Of a DNA stretch of 64,000 nt, positions 11,647-21,621 are shown piece after piece (the first letter of the stretch is position 1; every line of letters starts with the position of its first letter). The translations under genes and the position numbers were made by a program. The DNA is from Sphingorhabdus pulchriflava (lineage in GTDB: Bacteria > Pseudomonadota > Alphaproteobacteria > Sphingomonadales > Sphingomonadaceae), in the NCBI RefSeq assembly GCF_003367235.1, contig NZ_QRGP01000001.1, positions 434,001 to 498,000 on the forward strand. The letters run 5' to 3'. The notes under the pieces are model-generated. The model searched no databases. It was not told the DNA's origin and saw nothing but the letters and a program-made list of their open reading frames with translations.

Positions 11647-13143
11647 ATGAACGGATTGTACGACGAACTGCGCATCGCCGTCCACAGTGTGTGGAACCGC
11701 CGCTGGCTGGCGCTCGCCATCGCCTGGGGTGTGTGCCTGCTCGGCTGGCTGATCGTGTCGTTGATCCCCGCCAGCTATGAATCGAGCGCGCGCATCATGG
11801 TGCGAAGCCAGACGGTTCTATCTGAGAAGGTTGGGATTACTGCCAACGAACGGCGCAAGTCTGTCGAACGTTTGCAACAGACGCTTAACTCCTCCGCCAA
11901 TTTGGAAAAGGTTGTCAAAGGTACGGATCTCGGGCGCTCTGTCGTTTCCGAGCAGGAATTGGCGAGCGCAATCGATGGTATTCGCAAGAACATCGCGATC
12001 AAGCCGGATGTAACCAACGAAAACAGCTTTTCGATTGCCGCATCACATACGTCGCCAAAGATGGCGCGGGACATTGTCCAAAAGCTGATCGATATTGCCG
12101 AGGAAGAGAGCATCTCGGGTGACCGCGGCGAAATGAATACGACGCTGCGCTTCCTCGATGCGCAGCTTGAGGCACGGCAGAAAGACCTGCAGGAAGCAGA
12201 GGCGAAGCGGGTCGCATTTGAAACGCAGAATCTGGGTATGTTGCCTGGTGTGGGTTCGGTTTCGGCACGCATGGAAGCAGCTCGCGCCGAACTTGGTCAG
12301 ATAGATTCACAACTCATACAGGCGCGTAGTGCATTGTCCGCGTTGAACAGCCAGCTGGCGGGAACACCGCGAACGCTCGCCGGTGCCGGCGGCGGCGGCA
12401 GTCCGTTGGCCTCGGCCCAGGGTGAACTCGCCTCGATGAAAGCGCGCGGCTATACCGACGACCATCCTGACGTCATTGCAATAAAGAGTCAGATTGCGGC
12501 CTTGCGTGCACAAAGTGCAGGCAGCGGCGGCGGCAACTACGGCATGCCGAATCCGGCTTATGCTTCGCTGCAATCGATGAAGGCGGAACGCGAAGCTGCG
12601 GTTACCGCACTATCCGCGCGCAAATCGGCCTTGCAATCCGACATGACCCAACTCGCGGCCAAGCAAACATCCGAACCCGGCGTGTCGGCGGAATATGCGC
12701 GGATCAATCGCGATTATGAGGTTCTGAAAACTCAATATGACAAACTGCTCACTGACCGCGAGGCGATCCGCCTGCGCGGGCAGGTAGAAAACCAGACAGG
12801 TGCGGTGCAATTTCAGGTTGTCGACAAGCCTGCCATTCCGGGTTCACCTGCGAAGCCGAACCGGCCGCTATTGCTTGCCATGGTGCTGCTCGCGGGCCTC
12901 GGCGCGGGCGCTGGAACGGCATTCGCGCTGGGCCATTTACAGACCAGTTTTCCCACAGCGGCCAAGTTGGAAAAAGCCAGCGGTTTGCCGGTCATCGGTA
13001 GCATTTCGCAAATGCTGACCAGCGCCCAGCGTGAAGAGCGCAAGAAAAAGATGAAAATGTTCTTCGGCGGCACCAGCGCATTGTTCGGTGTTTTCGTTCT
13101 GCTGGTCATCGTCGAGTTCATCCAGCGTGGCATGGCGGCATGA
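11647..13143 (+). CDS. XrtA-locus polysaccharide chain-length determinant (GumC/Wzz family)
   Basis: Inner-membrane polysaccharide co-polymerase that sets chain length and works with the export channel and kinase. Its 498 residues contain a first membrane helix at about 19-41, a long periplasmic coiled-coil region (about 60-390) with Gly-rich breaks, a second helix in the family position after KPNRPLLLAMV (about 405-428), and a further hydrophobic stretch near the C-terminus (about 475-495). There is no kinase domain, which is on the next gene, as in split Wzc systems. The ribosome-binding site is weak. Confidence 0.9.
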   Translation: MNGLYDELRIAVHSVWNRRWLALAIAWGVCLLGWLIVSLIPASYESSARIMVRSQTVLSEKVGITANERRKSVERLQQTLNSSANLEKVVKGTDLGRSVVSEQELASAIDGIRKNIAIKPDVTNENSFSIAASHTSPKMARDIVQKLIDIAEEESISGDRGEMNTTLRFLDAQLEARQKDLQEAEAKRVAFETQNLGMLPGVGSVSARMEAARAELGQIDSQLIQARSALSALNSQLAGTPRTLAGAGGGGSPLASAQGELASMKARGYTDDHPDVIAIKSQIAALRAQSAGSGGGNYGMPNPAYASLQSMKAEREAAVTALSARKSALQSDMTQLAAKQTSEPGVSAEYARINRDYEVLKTQYDKLLTDREAIRLRGQVENQTGAVQFQVVDKPAIPGSPAKPNRPLLLAMVLLAGLGAGAGTAFALGHLQTSFPTAAKLEKASGLPVIGSISQMLTSAQREERKKKMKMFFGGTSALFGVFVLLVIVEFIQRGMAA

Positions 13144-13157
13144 AGGGGCCTGATAAA

Positions 13158-14117
13158 ATGAACAAGCATACCCCAATCAAGCCGCCGGCGTCTCTGCTCG
13201 AACGTGCGAACGAACTCTATGATTTTGGAGCAGCCCTGCGTGGCGGCGCACCCGCGCCTGCGCCAATTGTTGATGAACAGACGCTAGAGACAGCACCGGC
13301 GCAGCCTGTTGCGCCCGCAGCTGCTCCGGCAGCGGTTGTGGCGTCACCAACTCCGGCTCCACGTTCGCCGACACGCGGGACAAAGCCCGTGGCCAAGGTC
13401 GATCGCGAACGTCTGTTGTCGCTCAATTTCATCGATCCCTATGGCTCGGTTACGGGCCTTTCGGAAGAATTCCGCATCGTCAAACGCCAGCTTCTGTTGG
13501 CCGCACGTGGAGGCAAGGGCATTGATGCCATTCCGCACGGCGAGCGGATACTGATCTGCTCGGCAAACCCCAATGAAGGCAAAACCTTTTGTGCCGTCAA
13601 CCTCGCCCTGTCGATGGCGTCGGAAAAGGACAATCGCGTCCTTCTGGTCGATGCCGATTTCGCCAAACCCAGCGTGCTGGCAAGATTGGGTATCGAAGGC
13701 GGACGCGGTTTGATGGATGCGTTGGCGGACCCCGCTATCGACGTTGAGGATTTAGTAATCGAAACCGATATCGAAGGTCTGTCGATCCTGCCCGCCGGTG
13801 CGCAGACCAATCAGGATACCGAATATCTGGCTGCGTCACGTACGGCTGCTGTGCTCAACCAACTCACCAGCCACGATCCTTCGCGCATCATCATTTTTGA
13901 TTCTCCCCCCGCGCTAGCTGCATCACCCGCTTCGGTATTAGCATTGCATGTGGGACAAGCGGTGATGGTCGTCCATGCGGATGTGACAACCGACAGTGCG
14001 TTGCGTGATGCACTCTCGCTGCTCAGCGGCTGTGAGCATATTCAGCTGCTTCTCAACCGCGCCAAATTCTCCCCAACTGGACGCAAGTTCGGCAATTATT
14101 ATGGATATGGAGCATAA
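13158..14117 (+). CDS. XrtA-associated tyrosine autokinase (BY-kinase, CpsD/Wzc type)
   Basis: Cytoplasmic kinase partner of the chain-length protein. Walker A is SANPNEGKTF at residues 135-144 and the A-prime motif VLLVDAD is at 161-167. The C-terminus ends in a tyrosine cluster (NYYGYGA), the expected autophosphorylation site. Residues 30-75 are a Pro/Ala linker. Two starts are possible: an ATG at 13140 that overlaps the previous stop by four bases, or the ATG at 13158 with AAGGGG nine bases upstream. The second gives the usual N-terminus (MNKHTPIKPPASLLERANEL) and is chosen. Confidence 0.9.
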   Translation: MNKHTPIKPPASLLERANELYDFGAALRGGAPAPAPIVDEQTLETAPAQPVAPAAAPAAVVASPTPAPRSPTRGTKPVAKVDRERLLSLNFIDPYGSVTGLSEEFRIVKRQLLLAARGGKGIDAIPHGERILICSANPNEGKTFCAVNLALSMASEKDNRVLLVDADFAKPSVLARLGIEGGRGLMDALADPAIDVEDLVIETDIEGLSILPAGAQTNQDTEYLAASRTAAVLNQLTSHDPSRIIIFDSPPALAASPASVLALHVGQAVMVVHADVTTDSALRDALSLLSGCEHIQLLLNRAKFSPTGRKFGNYYGYGA

Positions 14118-14118
14118 T

Positions 14119-15822
14119 ATGCCCAGACTATTCCCTCCTAAAGCAAAGCACGCGCTGCTGCTGGGCATGGCAGCTACTGCCGTGCCGCTGCCTGCATTTG
14201 CGCAGATGCTGGAGACCGAATGGGAGCCGATGGAAGCAGAATCTGCGCCGGTTAAATCGGATGAAGCCGAACCCAAAAGAGTATCGGCAGAACGTCAACG
14301 TCTGGAAGTCACTCCTTATATCGAGGCGCAGCAAGTTCTGCTTGCGGACCTTGATGACGGTGGCGACGTCCTGACCTATTCGACTATTGCTGTAGGTGTC
14401 GAAGCCTCAGTCAGCGAACGCAACGCACAGGCGCAGGTCAATGTCCGATATGAGCGGCTTATCGGGTATGACAGCAATGTCCGCGACCAGGATATCATCA
14501 GCGGCCTTGCACGCGGTACCGCGCGGTTGGGCAAGAATGTCAGTATTGAGGCGGGTGGTTATGCCAGCCGGTCAAAAATCGACAGTCGCGGTGTAACGCC
14601 GGGGACGATATTGGGGCGAACCGACAATGTCAGCCAAGTCTATTCGATTTATACAGGTCCGACCTTCGCCGCACAGATTGATGACCTGACGGTCGCTGCG
14701 GCCTATCGCATGGGCTATACCAAAGCCGAGGATGGCAATGTCGGGCCGCTCGCTCCCGGCCAGATTGCAGGCCCCGCTTTTGACGACAGTGTCAGCTATT
14801 CGGCCAATGCGACCTTTGGAATGCAACCTGGGCGCCTGCCTTTTGGCTGGGCTGTCGGCGGCGGTTGGGCACGCGAGGATGCAAGCCAACTCGACCAGCG
14901 ATTTGACGACCGCTATCTGCGTGCAGATATTACCGTTCCGGTTTCGCCGACGCTGGCTGTGGTTGGCGGAATTGGGTACGAAGATGTCGAAATTTCGGAG
15001 CGTGATGCGCTGCGCGATGGTGCAGGTATCCCGATCACTACTGCCAGCGGTCGTTATATCACCGACCCCAATTCTCCGCGTCTGACAGCTTATGAAAGCG
15101 ACGGTCTGATATGGGATGCAGGTGTTTTGTGGCGGCCTAGCCGTCGCACCTCGCTAGAGGCGCGCTATGGCCATCGCTATGGCAGCGACACCTATTATGG
15201 CAGTTTCTCTTATGCGCCATCCGAACGGATGGGTGTCAATGTTTCGGTCTATGACACGGTCTCGGGCTTCGGCACATCGCTGAACCGGACATTGGCCTCG
15301 CTTCCGGGACAGTTCACGACCATTCGCAATCCGTTGTCGGGCGATCTGGGTGGCTGTGCCTTTGGGCAAGCAGGTGCAACCTGTTTTAACAACGGTCTCG
15401 GGTCGCTTCGTCCCGCACCCTTCCGGACGCGCGGTATCACGGCATCGATGGTCACCAATGCTGGCGGGTGGAGCACAGGCCTTGCCGCTGGTTATAACCG
15501 TCAGAAATTCCTGACCTCTGCATTTGGCGCATTGCCCGAACTGTCCGGATTGATTGACGAAAATTACTTCATTGTCGGCACCCTGGGTCGCGAACTTGAC
15601 CGCCGGTCGCGCTTTGAAACCAATGTCTATGGCAACTATATCGATCCGGGATTCAACCTCGCATCTGACATTTACAATATCGGTGCCAACGCGGCCTATT
15701 ATCGCCAGATTTGGCGCGGGCTGACTGCAGGCGCAGCGGTTGGTATCGATAGCGTCAAGCAGGAAGAATTTGACGGTGAAGTATCGGCGTCAGCGCTGCT
15801 CGGTATGCGGTATAGCTTTTAA
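14119..15822 (+). CDS. PEP-CTERM/XrtA-associated outer-membrane protein (TIGR03016-like)
   Basis: Predicted outer-membrane beta-barrel of 567 residues. A signal peptide ends at PLPAFAQ (about residues 1-29), a short acidic/proline linker follows, then alternating amphipathic strands ending in a C-terminal aromatic residue (SALLGMRYSF), the usual barrel-assembly signal. Location between the autokinase and the ATPase is the standard place for the TIGR03016 family. The ATG at 14119 has GGAG six bases before it and begins one base after the kinase stop; longer in-frame starts run back into the kinase gene. The exact role in export is unknown. Confidence 0.82.
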   Translation: MPRLFPPKAKHALLLGMAATAVPLPAFAQMLETEWEPMEAESAPVKSDEAEPKRVSAERQRLEVTPYIEAQQVLLADLDDGGDVLTYSTIAVGVEASVSERNAQAQVNVRYERLIGYDSNVRDQDIISGLARGTARLGKNVSIEAGGYASRSKIDSRGVTPGTILGRTDNVSQVYSIYTGPTFAAQIDDLTVAAAYRMGYTKAEDGNVGPLAPGQIAGPAFDDSVSYSANATFGMQPGRLPFGWAVGGGWAREDASQLDQRFDDRYLRADITVPVSPTLAVVGGIGYEDVEISERDALRDGAGIPITTASGRYITDPNSPRLTAYESDGLIWDAGVLWRPSRRTSLEARYGHRYGSDTYYGSFSYAPSERMGVNVSVYDTVSGFGTSLNRTLASLPGQFTTIRNPLSGDLGGCAFGQAGATCFNNGLGSLRPAPFRTRGITASMVTNAGGWSTGLAAGYNRQKFLTSAFGALPELSGLIDENYFIVGTLGRELDRRSRFETNVYGNYIDPGFNLASDIYNIGANAAYYRQIWRGLTAGAAVGIDSVKQEEFDGEVSASALLGMRYSF

Positions 15823-15852
15823 GCCTTGGCGACAGGAAAGATTGGATAAATC

Positions 15853-16974
15853 ATGTACGATCAGTTTTATGGCCTGTCCGGACGTCCGTTCCAGTTGACC
15901 CCCGATCCGCATTATTATTTTGAAAGCGGCACGCACCGCAAGGCGCTGTCCTATCTGGGTTACGGCCTTGCCCAGGGCGAAGGCTTCATCGTTATCACGG
16001 GTGAGGTTGGATCGGGTAAATCGACGCTGGTCAGCCATTTGATGCAAACCATCGACAAAGCCAGGTTGACCGCAGCGACGGTGGTGACCAGCCAGCTCGA
16101 CGGCGAAGACATGGTGCAGATGGCCGCTGAAAGTTTCGGTATCGACACGCGCGGCCTCGACAAGGCTTCGACGCTCAAGGCGATCGAGAATTTCCTCCAC
16201 GCCGAAGCGCGCGCCGGACGCCGCTGTCTGTTGGTCGTGGACGAAGCGCAGAATCTGGCGATTGATGCGCTCGAAGAGCTGCGCATGCTGTCCAACTTTC
16301 AACTGGGATCAACTGCATTGTTGCAGATTTTCCTGCTCGGTCAGCCGGAGTTTCGTGATCTCGTGCAAGCCGCGCCCGAATTGGAGCAGCTACGCCAGCG
16401 GGTGATTGCGACGCACCATCTGGAGGCGATGGATGCGGACGAGGTTGAACCTTATGTGATCCACCGTTTGCAGCGTGCCGGCTGGACCGGTCGCCCCCAA
16501 TTGACGCCCGATGCCTTTGCGGCCTTGTTTGATGAAACCGGCGGCGTGCCGCGCAAGTTGAACGCATTGATGAACAGGGCGCTGCTGATGGGTGCGGTTG
16601 AGCAACTCGACACGCTGAATGGCGATCTGATAGCGGCGGTCATTGCTGACATGTCCGGCAAGCGCTTCGCTTATGAAGCACCGCTTTCCGATCATGCGCC
16701 TGCTGAGGCGATCGCCCATTTCGAACGTCAGGCCGCAGCCGAGGTTGCAGAGAAAGCTGGTGCGCCAATGCCTGCGCCGGTTGCCGCTTCGGTGCAGGCA
16801 CCTTCCGTCGACCAGGCCGCGTTGGCTGCCTTACAGAGCCGGATCGAGCGACTTGAGACGCATATGGTTGAACAGGACGCTGTCCTGCGACGCGTGCTTG
16901 CAATGTTGATCGACTGGATGGAAAAGGAAAACCAGACGCTTGCCGGTGAAATCCGTTCGATCCGTGCGGCATAG
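15853..16974 (+). CDS. XrtA-associated AAA ATPase (ExeA-like, TIGR03015-like)
   Basis: Cytoplasmic or membrane-attached ATPase of 373 residues. It begins MYDQFYGLSGRPFQLTPDP, the hallmark N-terminus of the ExeA-like family, with Walker A GEVGSGKST at 50-58 and Walker B CLLVVDEAQNL near residue 125. The C-terminal third has a Pro/Ala-rich linker and a short coiled coil (SRIERLETHMVEQDAVLRR). The TIGR03015 group is confined to exosortase-linked polysaccharide loci. It probably powers or gates secretion, but the client is not known. Confidence 0.88.
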   Translation: MYDQFYGLSGRPFQLTPDPHYYFESGTHRKALSYLGYGLAQGEGFIVITGEVGSGKSTLVSHLMQTIDKARLTAATVVTSQLDGEDMVQMAAESFGIDTRGLDKASTLKAIENFLHAEARAGRRCLLVVDEAQNLAIDALEELRMLSNFQLGSTALLQIFLLGQPEFRDLVQAAPELEQLRQRVIATHHLEAMDADEVEPYVIHRLQRAGWTGRPQLTPDAFAALFDETGGVPRKLNALMNRALLMGAVEQLDTLNGDLIAAVIADMSGKRFAYEAPLSDHAPAEAIAHFERQAAAEVAEKAGAPMPAPVAASVQAPSVDQAALAALQSRIERLETHMVEQDAVLRRVLAMLIDWMEKENQTLAGEIRSIRAA

Positions 16975-17004
16975 TTCTCGGTCGACAGAAAAAGGAAATC
17001 ATTT

Positions 17005-17850
17005 GTGCGCAATGCACTATCTGTCGATGTTGAAGACTGGTTTCATGTCGGCGCGTTCGAACGCGTCATAAAGCCCGGCGATTGGCGGGGACTTGAATGC
17101 CGCGTTGAACGCAATACCGATATTTTGCTCGAAATGTTCGAGGCAAGCGGGATCAAGGCGACATTTTTCACTTTAGGCTGGGTGGCAGAGCGCTATCCGG
17201 CGCTGATGCGACGCATAGCCGAAGCCGGGCACGAACTGGGCAACCACGGCTCAAATCATGACCGGGTGTTCACCCTGACGCCTGAGCAATTCCGCGACGA
17301 TATTGAACGGGCGCGCAAGATGATTGAAGATGCCAGCGGCGCAAAGGTCAACGGCTATCGCGCACCCAGCTTCTCGATCGATAAGCGGACCCCTTGGGCG
17401 CATGAGGTGCTGGCCGAGCAGGGCTATGTCTATTCCTCCAGCGTCGCGCCAATCCAGAGCGATCATTACGGCTGGCCCGAAGCGCCGCGATTTGCCTTCA
17501 AACCCGTGGCGGGTTCGGATCTGATCGAAATACCGGTTACAACGGCGGTTTTTGCCGGAAAGCGGTTGGCGGCAGGCGGTGGCGGCTATTTCCGGTTGCT
17601 GCCATACGCCTTTTCCCGTTGGGCGATGCGACAGGTCAATGAAGAAGACCTGCGCCCGGCGATCATCTATTTCCATCCGTGGGAAATTGACCCAGGCCAA
17701 CCGCGCGTTGCCAACGCCCCGATCAAGTCAAAGCTGCGGCATTATACCAATCTGAAAACGATGCAGGGCAAACTCCAGCGCCTGATATCTGATTTTGAAT
17801 GGGACCGGCTCGACGCGATTGTCACCGAAGAACAAGGGCGGATCCGATGA
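17005..17850 (+). CDS. XrtA-locus polysaccharide deacetylase (NodB domain)
   Basis: Carbohydrate deacetylase of 281 residues, GTG start at 17005 preceded by AAAGGAAAT. The metal-binding NodB motifs are clear: VDVEDWF near the N-terminus (Asp8/Asp11) and HGSNH with His81 and His85. The later RAPSFS and YFHPWEID motifs match the exosortase-linked deacetylase group (TIGR03006-like). It would remove N-acetyl groups from the exported glycan. No signal peptide is evident, so it may act on the cytoplasmic precursor. The stop overlaps the next start as ATGA. Confidence 0.9.
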   Translation: MRNALSVDVEDWFHVGAFERVIKPGDWRGLECRVERNTDILLEMFEASGIKATFFTLGWVAERYPALMRRIAEAGHELGNHGSNHDRVFTLTPEQFRDDIERARKMIEDASGAKVNGYRAPSFSIDKRTPWAHEVLAEQGYVYSSSVAPIQSDHYGWPEAPRFAFKPVAGSDLIEIPVTTAVFAGKRLAAGGGGYFRLLPYAFSRWAMRQVNEEDLRPAIIYFHPWEIDPGQPRVANAPIKSKLRHYTNLKTMQGKLQRLISDFEWDRLDAIVTEEQGRIR

Positions 17851-18920
17851 ATGCGCCTCTATTGTCTGAAACCGTTATCATTCGGCGTGCCAATTTGTGC
17901 GACGCAAACTATTGTGCGCGGTTGGACGATTGGGTTCGTGTTCAGCGGGGTTCGACGCCCTTTCATCTGACGCTATGGCTTTCTGCCATATCCAAGGCGA
18001 CCGGCCATGCGGCTTATGCGATTGTTGCCGAAAATGAAGCTGGCGACATCAAAGGTGTGGTACCCTTACACGCGGTCGGGTCACCATTATTTGGTCGCGC
18101 CTTGGTATCCAGTGGTTTTGCGGTTGGCGGCGGGATCTTGGCTGGATCGCAGGGCGTGGCGGATCGTTTGGCGGACGCCGTTTGGGAACTGGCAGTCGAG
18201 TTGAAATGCCCAACGGCTGAACTACGGGGCGGCGCAATCCCGCATCAAGGCTGGACAATCCAGAGCAATGCGCACGCGAATTTCGAACGCGAATTAGCGG
18301 GCGATGACGAGGCCCAATTGCTCGCTGTCCCGCGCAAACAACGGGCGGAGGTACGCAAAGGCCTCGATAAGGGGTTGGTGATCGAAACCGGCAATGGCCA
18401 GCGCGATCTCGACTGGCACTACCGCGTCTATGCCGAAAGTGTGCGCAATCTGGGTACGCCAGTATTTCCCCGCGCGTTGATGGCGGAGACGTTGAAGGCC
18501 TTTGGCAATGATGCCGATATTCTGACCGTGCTGTCGGATGGCAAACCGGTGGCGAGTGTTTTGAGCCTCTATTTCAACGGCGCCGTCATGCCCTATTGGG
18601 GCGGGGGTGTGTGGGAAGCGCGGGCGCTGCGGGCCAATGATGTGATGTATTATGCGCTGATGAACCATGCGCGCCGTCGCGGCTGCACGCGGTTTGATTT
18701 TGGCCGATCAAAAGTCGATTCCGGTGCCTATTTCTTCAAGAAAAACTGGGGTTTCGAACCGGAACCTCTGTCTTATTCTATACGTACTGCCGATGGATCG
18801 GAGCCACGCGACGTCAACCCGAACAGCGCGAAATATAGGTCAGTTGTCTCTGCATGGCAGAAACTGCCTTTGCCCATCGCCAATATGATCGGCCCCTGGA
18901 TTTCCAAGGGTCTCGGCTGA
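17847..18920 (+). CDS. FemAB-like XrtA-associated protein
   Basis: A 357-residue protein of the FemAB/GNAT-fold group associated with exosortase loci (TIGR03019-like). The acyltransferase-like second half contains SVLSLYFNGAVMPYWGGG and the RGCTRFDFGRSKVDSG segment typical of FemAB-related N-acyltransferases. FemAB proteins use aminoacyl-tRNA to modify peptidoglycan; the substrate of the XrtA-linked branch is not established, and modification of the exopolysaccharide is a reasonable idea. The start is set by ATGA overlap with the deacetylase stop. Its own stop overlaps the glycosyltransferase start (TGATG). Confidence 0.83.
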   Translation: MNAPLLSETVIIRRANLCDANYCARLDDWVRVQRGSTPFHLTLWLSAISKATGHAAYAIVAENEAGDIKGVVPLHAVGSPLFGRALVSSGFAVGGGILAGSQGVADRLADAVWELAVELKCPTAELRGGAIPHQGWTIQSNAHANFERELAGDDEAQLLAVPRKQRAEVRKGLDKGLVIETGNGQRDLDWHYRVYAESVRNLGTPVFPRALMAETLKAFGNDADILTVLSDGKPVASVLSLYFNGAVMPYWGGGVWEARALRANDVMYYALMNHARRRGCTRFDFGRSKVDSGAYFFKKNWGFEPEPLSYSIRTADGSEPRDVNPNSAKYRSVVSAWQKLPLPIANMIGPWISKGLG

Positions 18921-20122
18921 TGCGCGAGATATTGTTCCTCGCCCACCGCGTTCCCTGGCCCCCGGACCGCGGCGACAAGATCCGTTCTTTCCACATCCTC
19001 AAGAAACTGCAGACGATGGCACCGGTGCATGTCGGTGCCTTCGCTGATGATGCGCGTGACATCGAATGTGCCGAGGCTGAGCAGGCGGGTCTGGCGTCGC
19101 TGCATGTCGAGCTGCGTGATAAGCCGAGCTGGTTTTCAGGTGTTGAAGCACTGGCCAGCGGCAAACCGGTTTCGCTGACAGCATTCGGTTCGAAGGCGAT
19201 GCAGGATTGGGTTGATGAGCGGCTGGCAAGCGGATCGATCAGCCACATATTCGTCTTTTCAGGCCAGATGGCACAATATGTCTCAGCCGATTTCGATGGC
19301 CGATTCATCATGGATTTTGTCGACGTCGACAGTGCCAAGTTCGAAAGCTATGCGAGCGAAGGCAATGCGCTGATGCGCTGGGTCTATGTGCGTGAAGCGA
19401 AGAAGCTTTCCGACTTCGAAAGCGAAATTGCCAAGCGCGCCGATGCCAGCCTATTCGTCAGCGAAGCTGAAGCTGCGCTTTTTCGGGAGCGAAGCGGGGT
19501 AGCCAATGTCGCTGCGCTGGGGAACGGCATCGACACGGTTTTTTATGACCCGGCTGCGAAGTTCAAGAAACTCCATCCGGTCTTTCCCGATCCCCTGATC
19601 GTCTTCACCGGGCAGATGGATTATCGCCCCAATATCGAAGCTGTCAGCGATTTTGCCCGCAATGCCATGCCAGCCATCCGGCAGGCGCATCCGGAAACCA
19701 CCTTCGCGATTGTCGGGCGAAATCCGACGCCTGCTGTTGTCGAACTGTCAGCGCTTCCCGGCGTGCAGGTGACAGGCGCGGTCGATGATGTGCGCACATG
19801 GCTTGCAGGCGCCGATGTCGTCGTTGCACCATTGCGCATTGCTCGCGGTATCCAGAACAAGGTGCTGGAGGCGATGGCGATGGCCAAGCCGGTTTTAGCC
19901 TCAGCCGCTGCCGCTGAAGGTATCGAAGCGGTGGACGGCGAGCATCTGCTGGTCGCCAAAAATGTTGAGGAAGAGGCCGCCAAGGTCTCGGCGCTGCTGT
20001 CCGATACCGACGAGCGCCTTCGACTGGGAGCGGAGGCCCGTGCGCATGTGATTGCCCATTATGGCTGGGATGCGCAGCTTGCCTCGCTTGAAACGCTGAT
20101 AAAAGGCGTGGCTGCAAAATGA
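18920..20122 (+). CDS. XrtA-locus glycosyltransferase (GT4 type, TIGR03087-like)
   Basis: GT-B glycosyltransferase of 400 residues. The N-terminus MREILFLAHRVPWPPDRGDKI is typical of the exosortase-linked TIGR03087 family. The C-terminal half has the nucleotide-sugar domain of group 1 transferases, including VFTGQMDYRPN, the ADVVVAPLRIARGIQNKVLEA loop and a downstream helix. It would add a sugar to the growing repeat unit on the cytoplasmic face. ATG at 18920 overlaps the preceding stop, and its own stop overlaps the exosortase start by four bases (ATGA), so the run of genes is translationally coupled. Confidence 0.88.
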   Translation: MREILFLAHRVPWPPDRGDKIRSFHILKKLQTMAPVHVGAFADDARDIECAEAEQAGLASLHVELRDKPSWFSGVEALASGKPVSLTAFGSKAMQDWVDERLASGSISHIFVFSGQMAQYVSADFDGRFIMDFVDVDSAKFESYASEGNALMRWVYVREAKKLSDFESEIAKRADASLFVSEAEAALFRERSGVANVAALGNGIDTVFYDPAAKFKKLHPVFPDPLIVFTGQMDYRPNIEAVSDFARNAMPAIRQAHPETTFAIVGRNPTPAVVELSALPGVQVTGAVDDVRTWLAGADVVVAPLRIARGIQNKVLEAMAMAKPVLASAAAAEGIEAVDGEHLLVAKNVEEEAAKVSALLSDTDERLRLGAEARAHVIAHYGWDAQLASLETLIKGVAAK

Positions 20123-21609
20123 CCGCTAACTGGCGGACATCGCTCGCGCGCCTCGGCATTGTTTGGGCGGCGCTGCTGGCGCTGTTCTGGCGCGATGCGG
20201 CGGACATGGCGTCGATCTGGTGGAACAGCTCGACCTTCAACCATTGCCTGATCATCATCCCGATCCTGTGGTGGCTGGTTGATCAGCGCAAATCCGAACT
20301 GGCCAAACTTGAGCCAAAGCCTTGGGCGCTTCCGCTGGTCTGGATGGCCGCTGCGTCTTTTGGTTGGCTGCTCGGCGATGCGGCCGGGGTGGCGCTGGCG
20401 CGGCATGCGGGGTTGGTGATGATGTTGCAGGGTAGCGTTGCATTTCTACTTGGTCCGGCGGTCACGCGCGGACTGCTGTTCCCGCTTTTCTACATGTTCT
20501 TCCTTGTGCCTTTTGGCGAAGAATTTGTTCCGGTCTTGCAAACAATCACCGCCGAAATGTGTATGTGGCTCCTCGGCCTGACGGGAATTCCTGCGCATAT
20601 CGATGGCATTTACATCGCCACTCCCACCGCGCTATTCCGCGTTGCAGAGGCATGCTCCGGGGTCAAATTCCTCGTCGCTATGGTCGCCCTTGGCGCGCTG
20701 GTTTCGAACCTTTGCTTCAAAAGCTGGCCACGCCGGATTGCCTTCATGGCGGCATGTATAGCCATTCCTATCATCGCTAACGGCCTGCGCGCCTTCGCTA
20801 CCATCTACATTGCGCACCACGGCAATCTCGATTTTGCCGCGAGCTTTGACCATGTGATTTTCGGCTGGGTGTTTTTCGGCATCGTGATCGCTTTGGTGAT
20901 GGCCGCAGGTTGGCCGTTTTTTGATAGGGCGGCGGACGCGCAATCCATCCATGCGGATCAGCTGGCGAAAGTTTCCGGCATCGCATTGAAACCGGCAATC
21001 GCATTGGGCGCGATGGCGGCAATCGTGCTGCTGCCATTTGGATGGAGCATCTACATTGCCAACCGGGCATCGCCGGTTCCTGCGAAAATTGATTTGCCAC
21101 AGGTGGCAGGTTGGGCGCGGGTCGAATATCGCCCATTACATCCCTGGAAGCCGCATTTTGCCAAGGCCAGCCACACTCTGCTTGGTCGCTATCGCAATGC
21201 GCAGGGGCAAGAGATCGATCTCTACGTTGCGGTATATGACCGCCAGTCCGAAGGCCGCGAACTGGTTGGTTTTGGGCAAGGTGCTGCAGGCGGCAAAAGT
21301 GATTGGTCGTGGATCGAGAATTGCGAAGCGCCAGCCAACGCCCGTTGCGAGCGCATCGGAACCAAAAGCCAGAATCATCGCGATGTGATCAGCTTTTACC
21401 GTGTGAACGGCACGACCAGCGGTTCCGGCACCGCTGTAAAAATGGCGACGCTCAAGGCGAAACTGCTGGGCGGAAACCAGCAGGCGGTGGCGATATTGGT
21501 CTCAGCAGAGCAAAAAGGCCGCGAAAATCCGCGTCCGGCTATCGACTCATTCCTCAATTCGATTCGGGATATCGATAAACTGGCTGACCGCATGGCTGGT
21601 CTGGACTAA
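20119..21609 (+). CDS. xrtA: Exosortase A fused to an EpsI domain
   Basis: Multipass inner-membrane cysteine protease-transpeptidase that cuts proteins at a C-terminal PEP-CTERM signal. The exosortase part (residues about 1-285) carries the complete triad: Cys179 in EACSGVKF, Arg224 in NGLRAFATIY and His245 in FDHVIFGW, in or near membrane helices. Residues about 290-496 form a periplasmic EpsI domain, so this is the fused exosortase-A/EpsI form. No PEP-CTERM substrate is encoded in the window, so clients must lie elsewhere. The start is fixed by the ATGA overlap with the glycosyltransferase stop. Confidence 0.93.
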   Translation: MTANWRTSLARLGIVWAALLALFWRDAADMASIWWNSSTFNHCLIIIPILWWLVDQRKSELAKLEPKPWALPLVWMAAASFGWLLGDAAGVALARHAGLVMMLQGSVAFLLGPAVTRGLLFPLFYMFFLVPFGEEFVPVLQTITAEMCMWLLGLTGIPAHIDGIYIATPTALFRVAEACSGVKFLVAMVALGALVSNLCFKSWPRRIAFMAACIAIPIIANGLRAFATIYIAHHGNLDFAASFDHVIFGWVFFGIVIALVMAAGWPFFDRAADAQSIHADQLAKVSGIALKPAIALGAMAAIVLLPFGWSIYIANRASPVPAKIDLPQVAGWARVEYRPLHPWKPHFAKASHTLLGRYRNAQGQEIDLYVAVYDRQSEGRELVGFGQGAAGGKSDWSWIENCEAPANARCERIGTKSQNHRDVISFYRVNGTTSGSGTAVKMATLKAKLLGGNQQAVAILVSAEQKGRENPRPAIDSFLNSIRDIDKLADRMAGLD

Positions 21610-21621
21610 GGCGCTCAAATC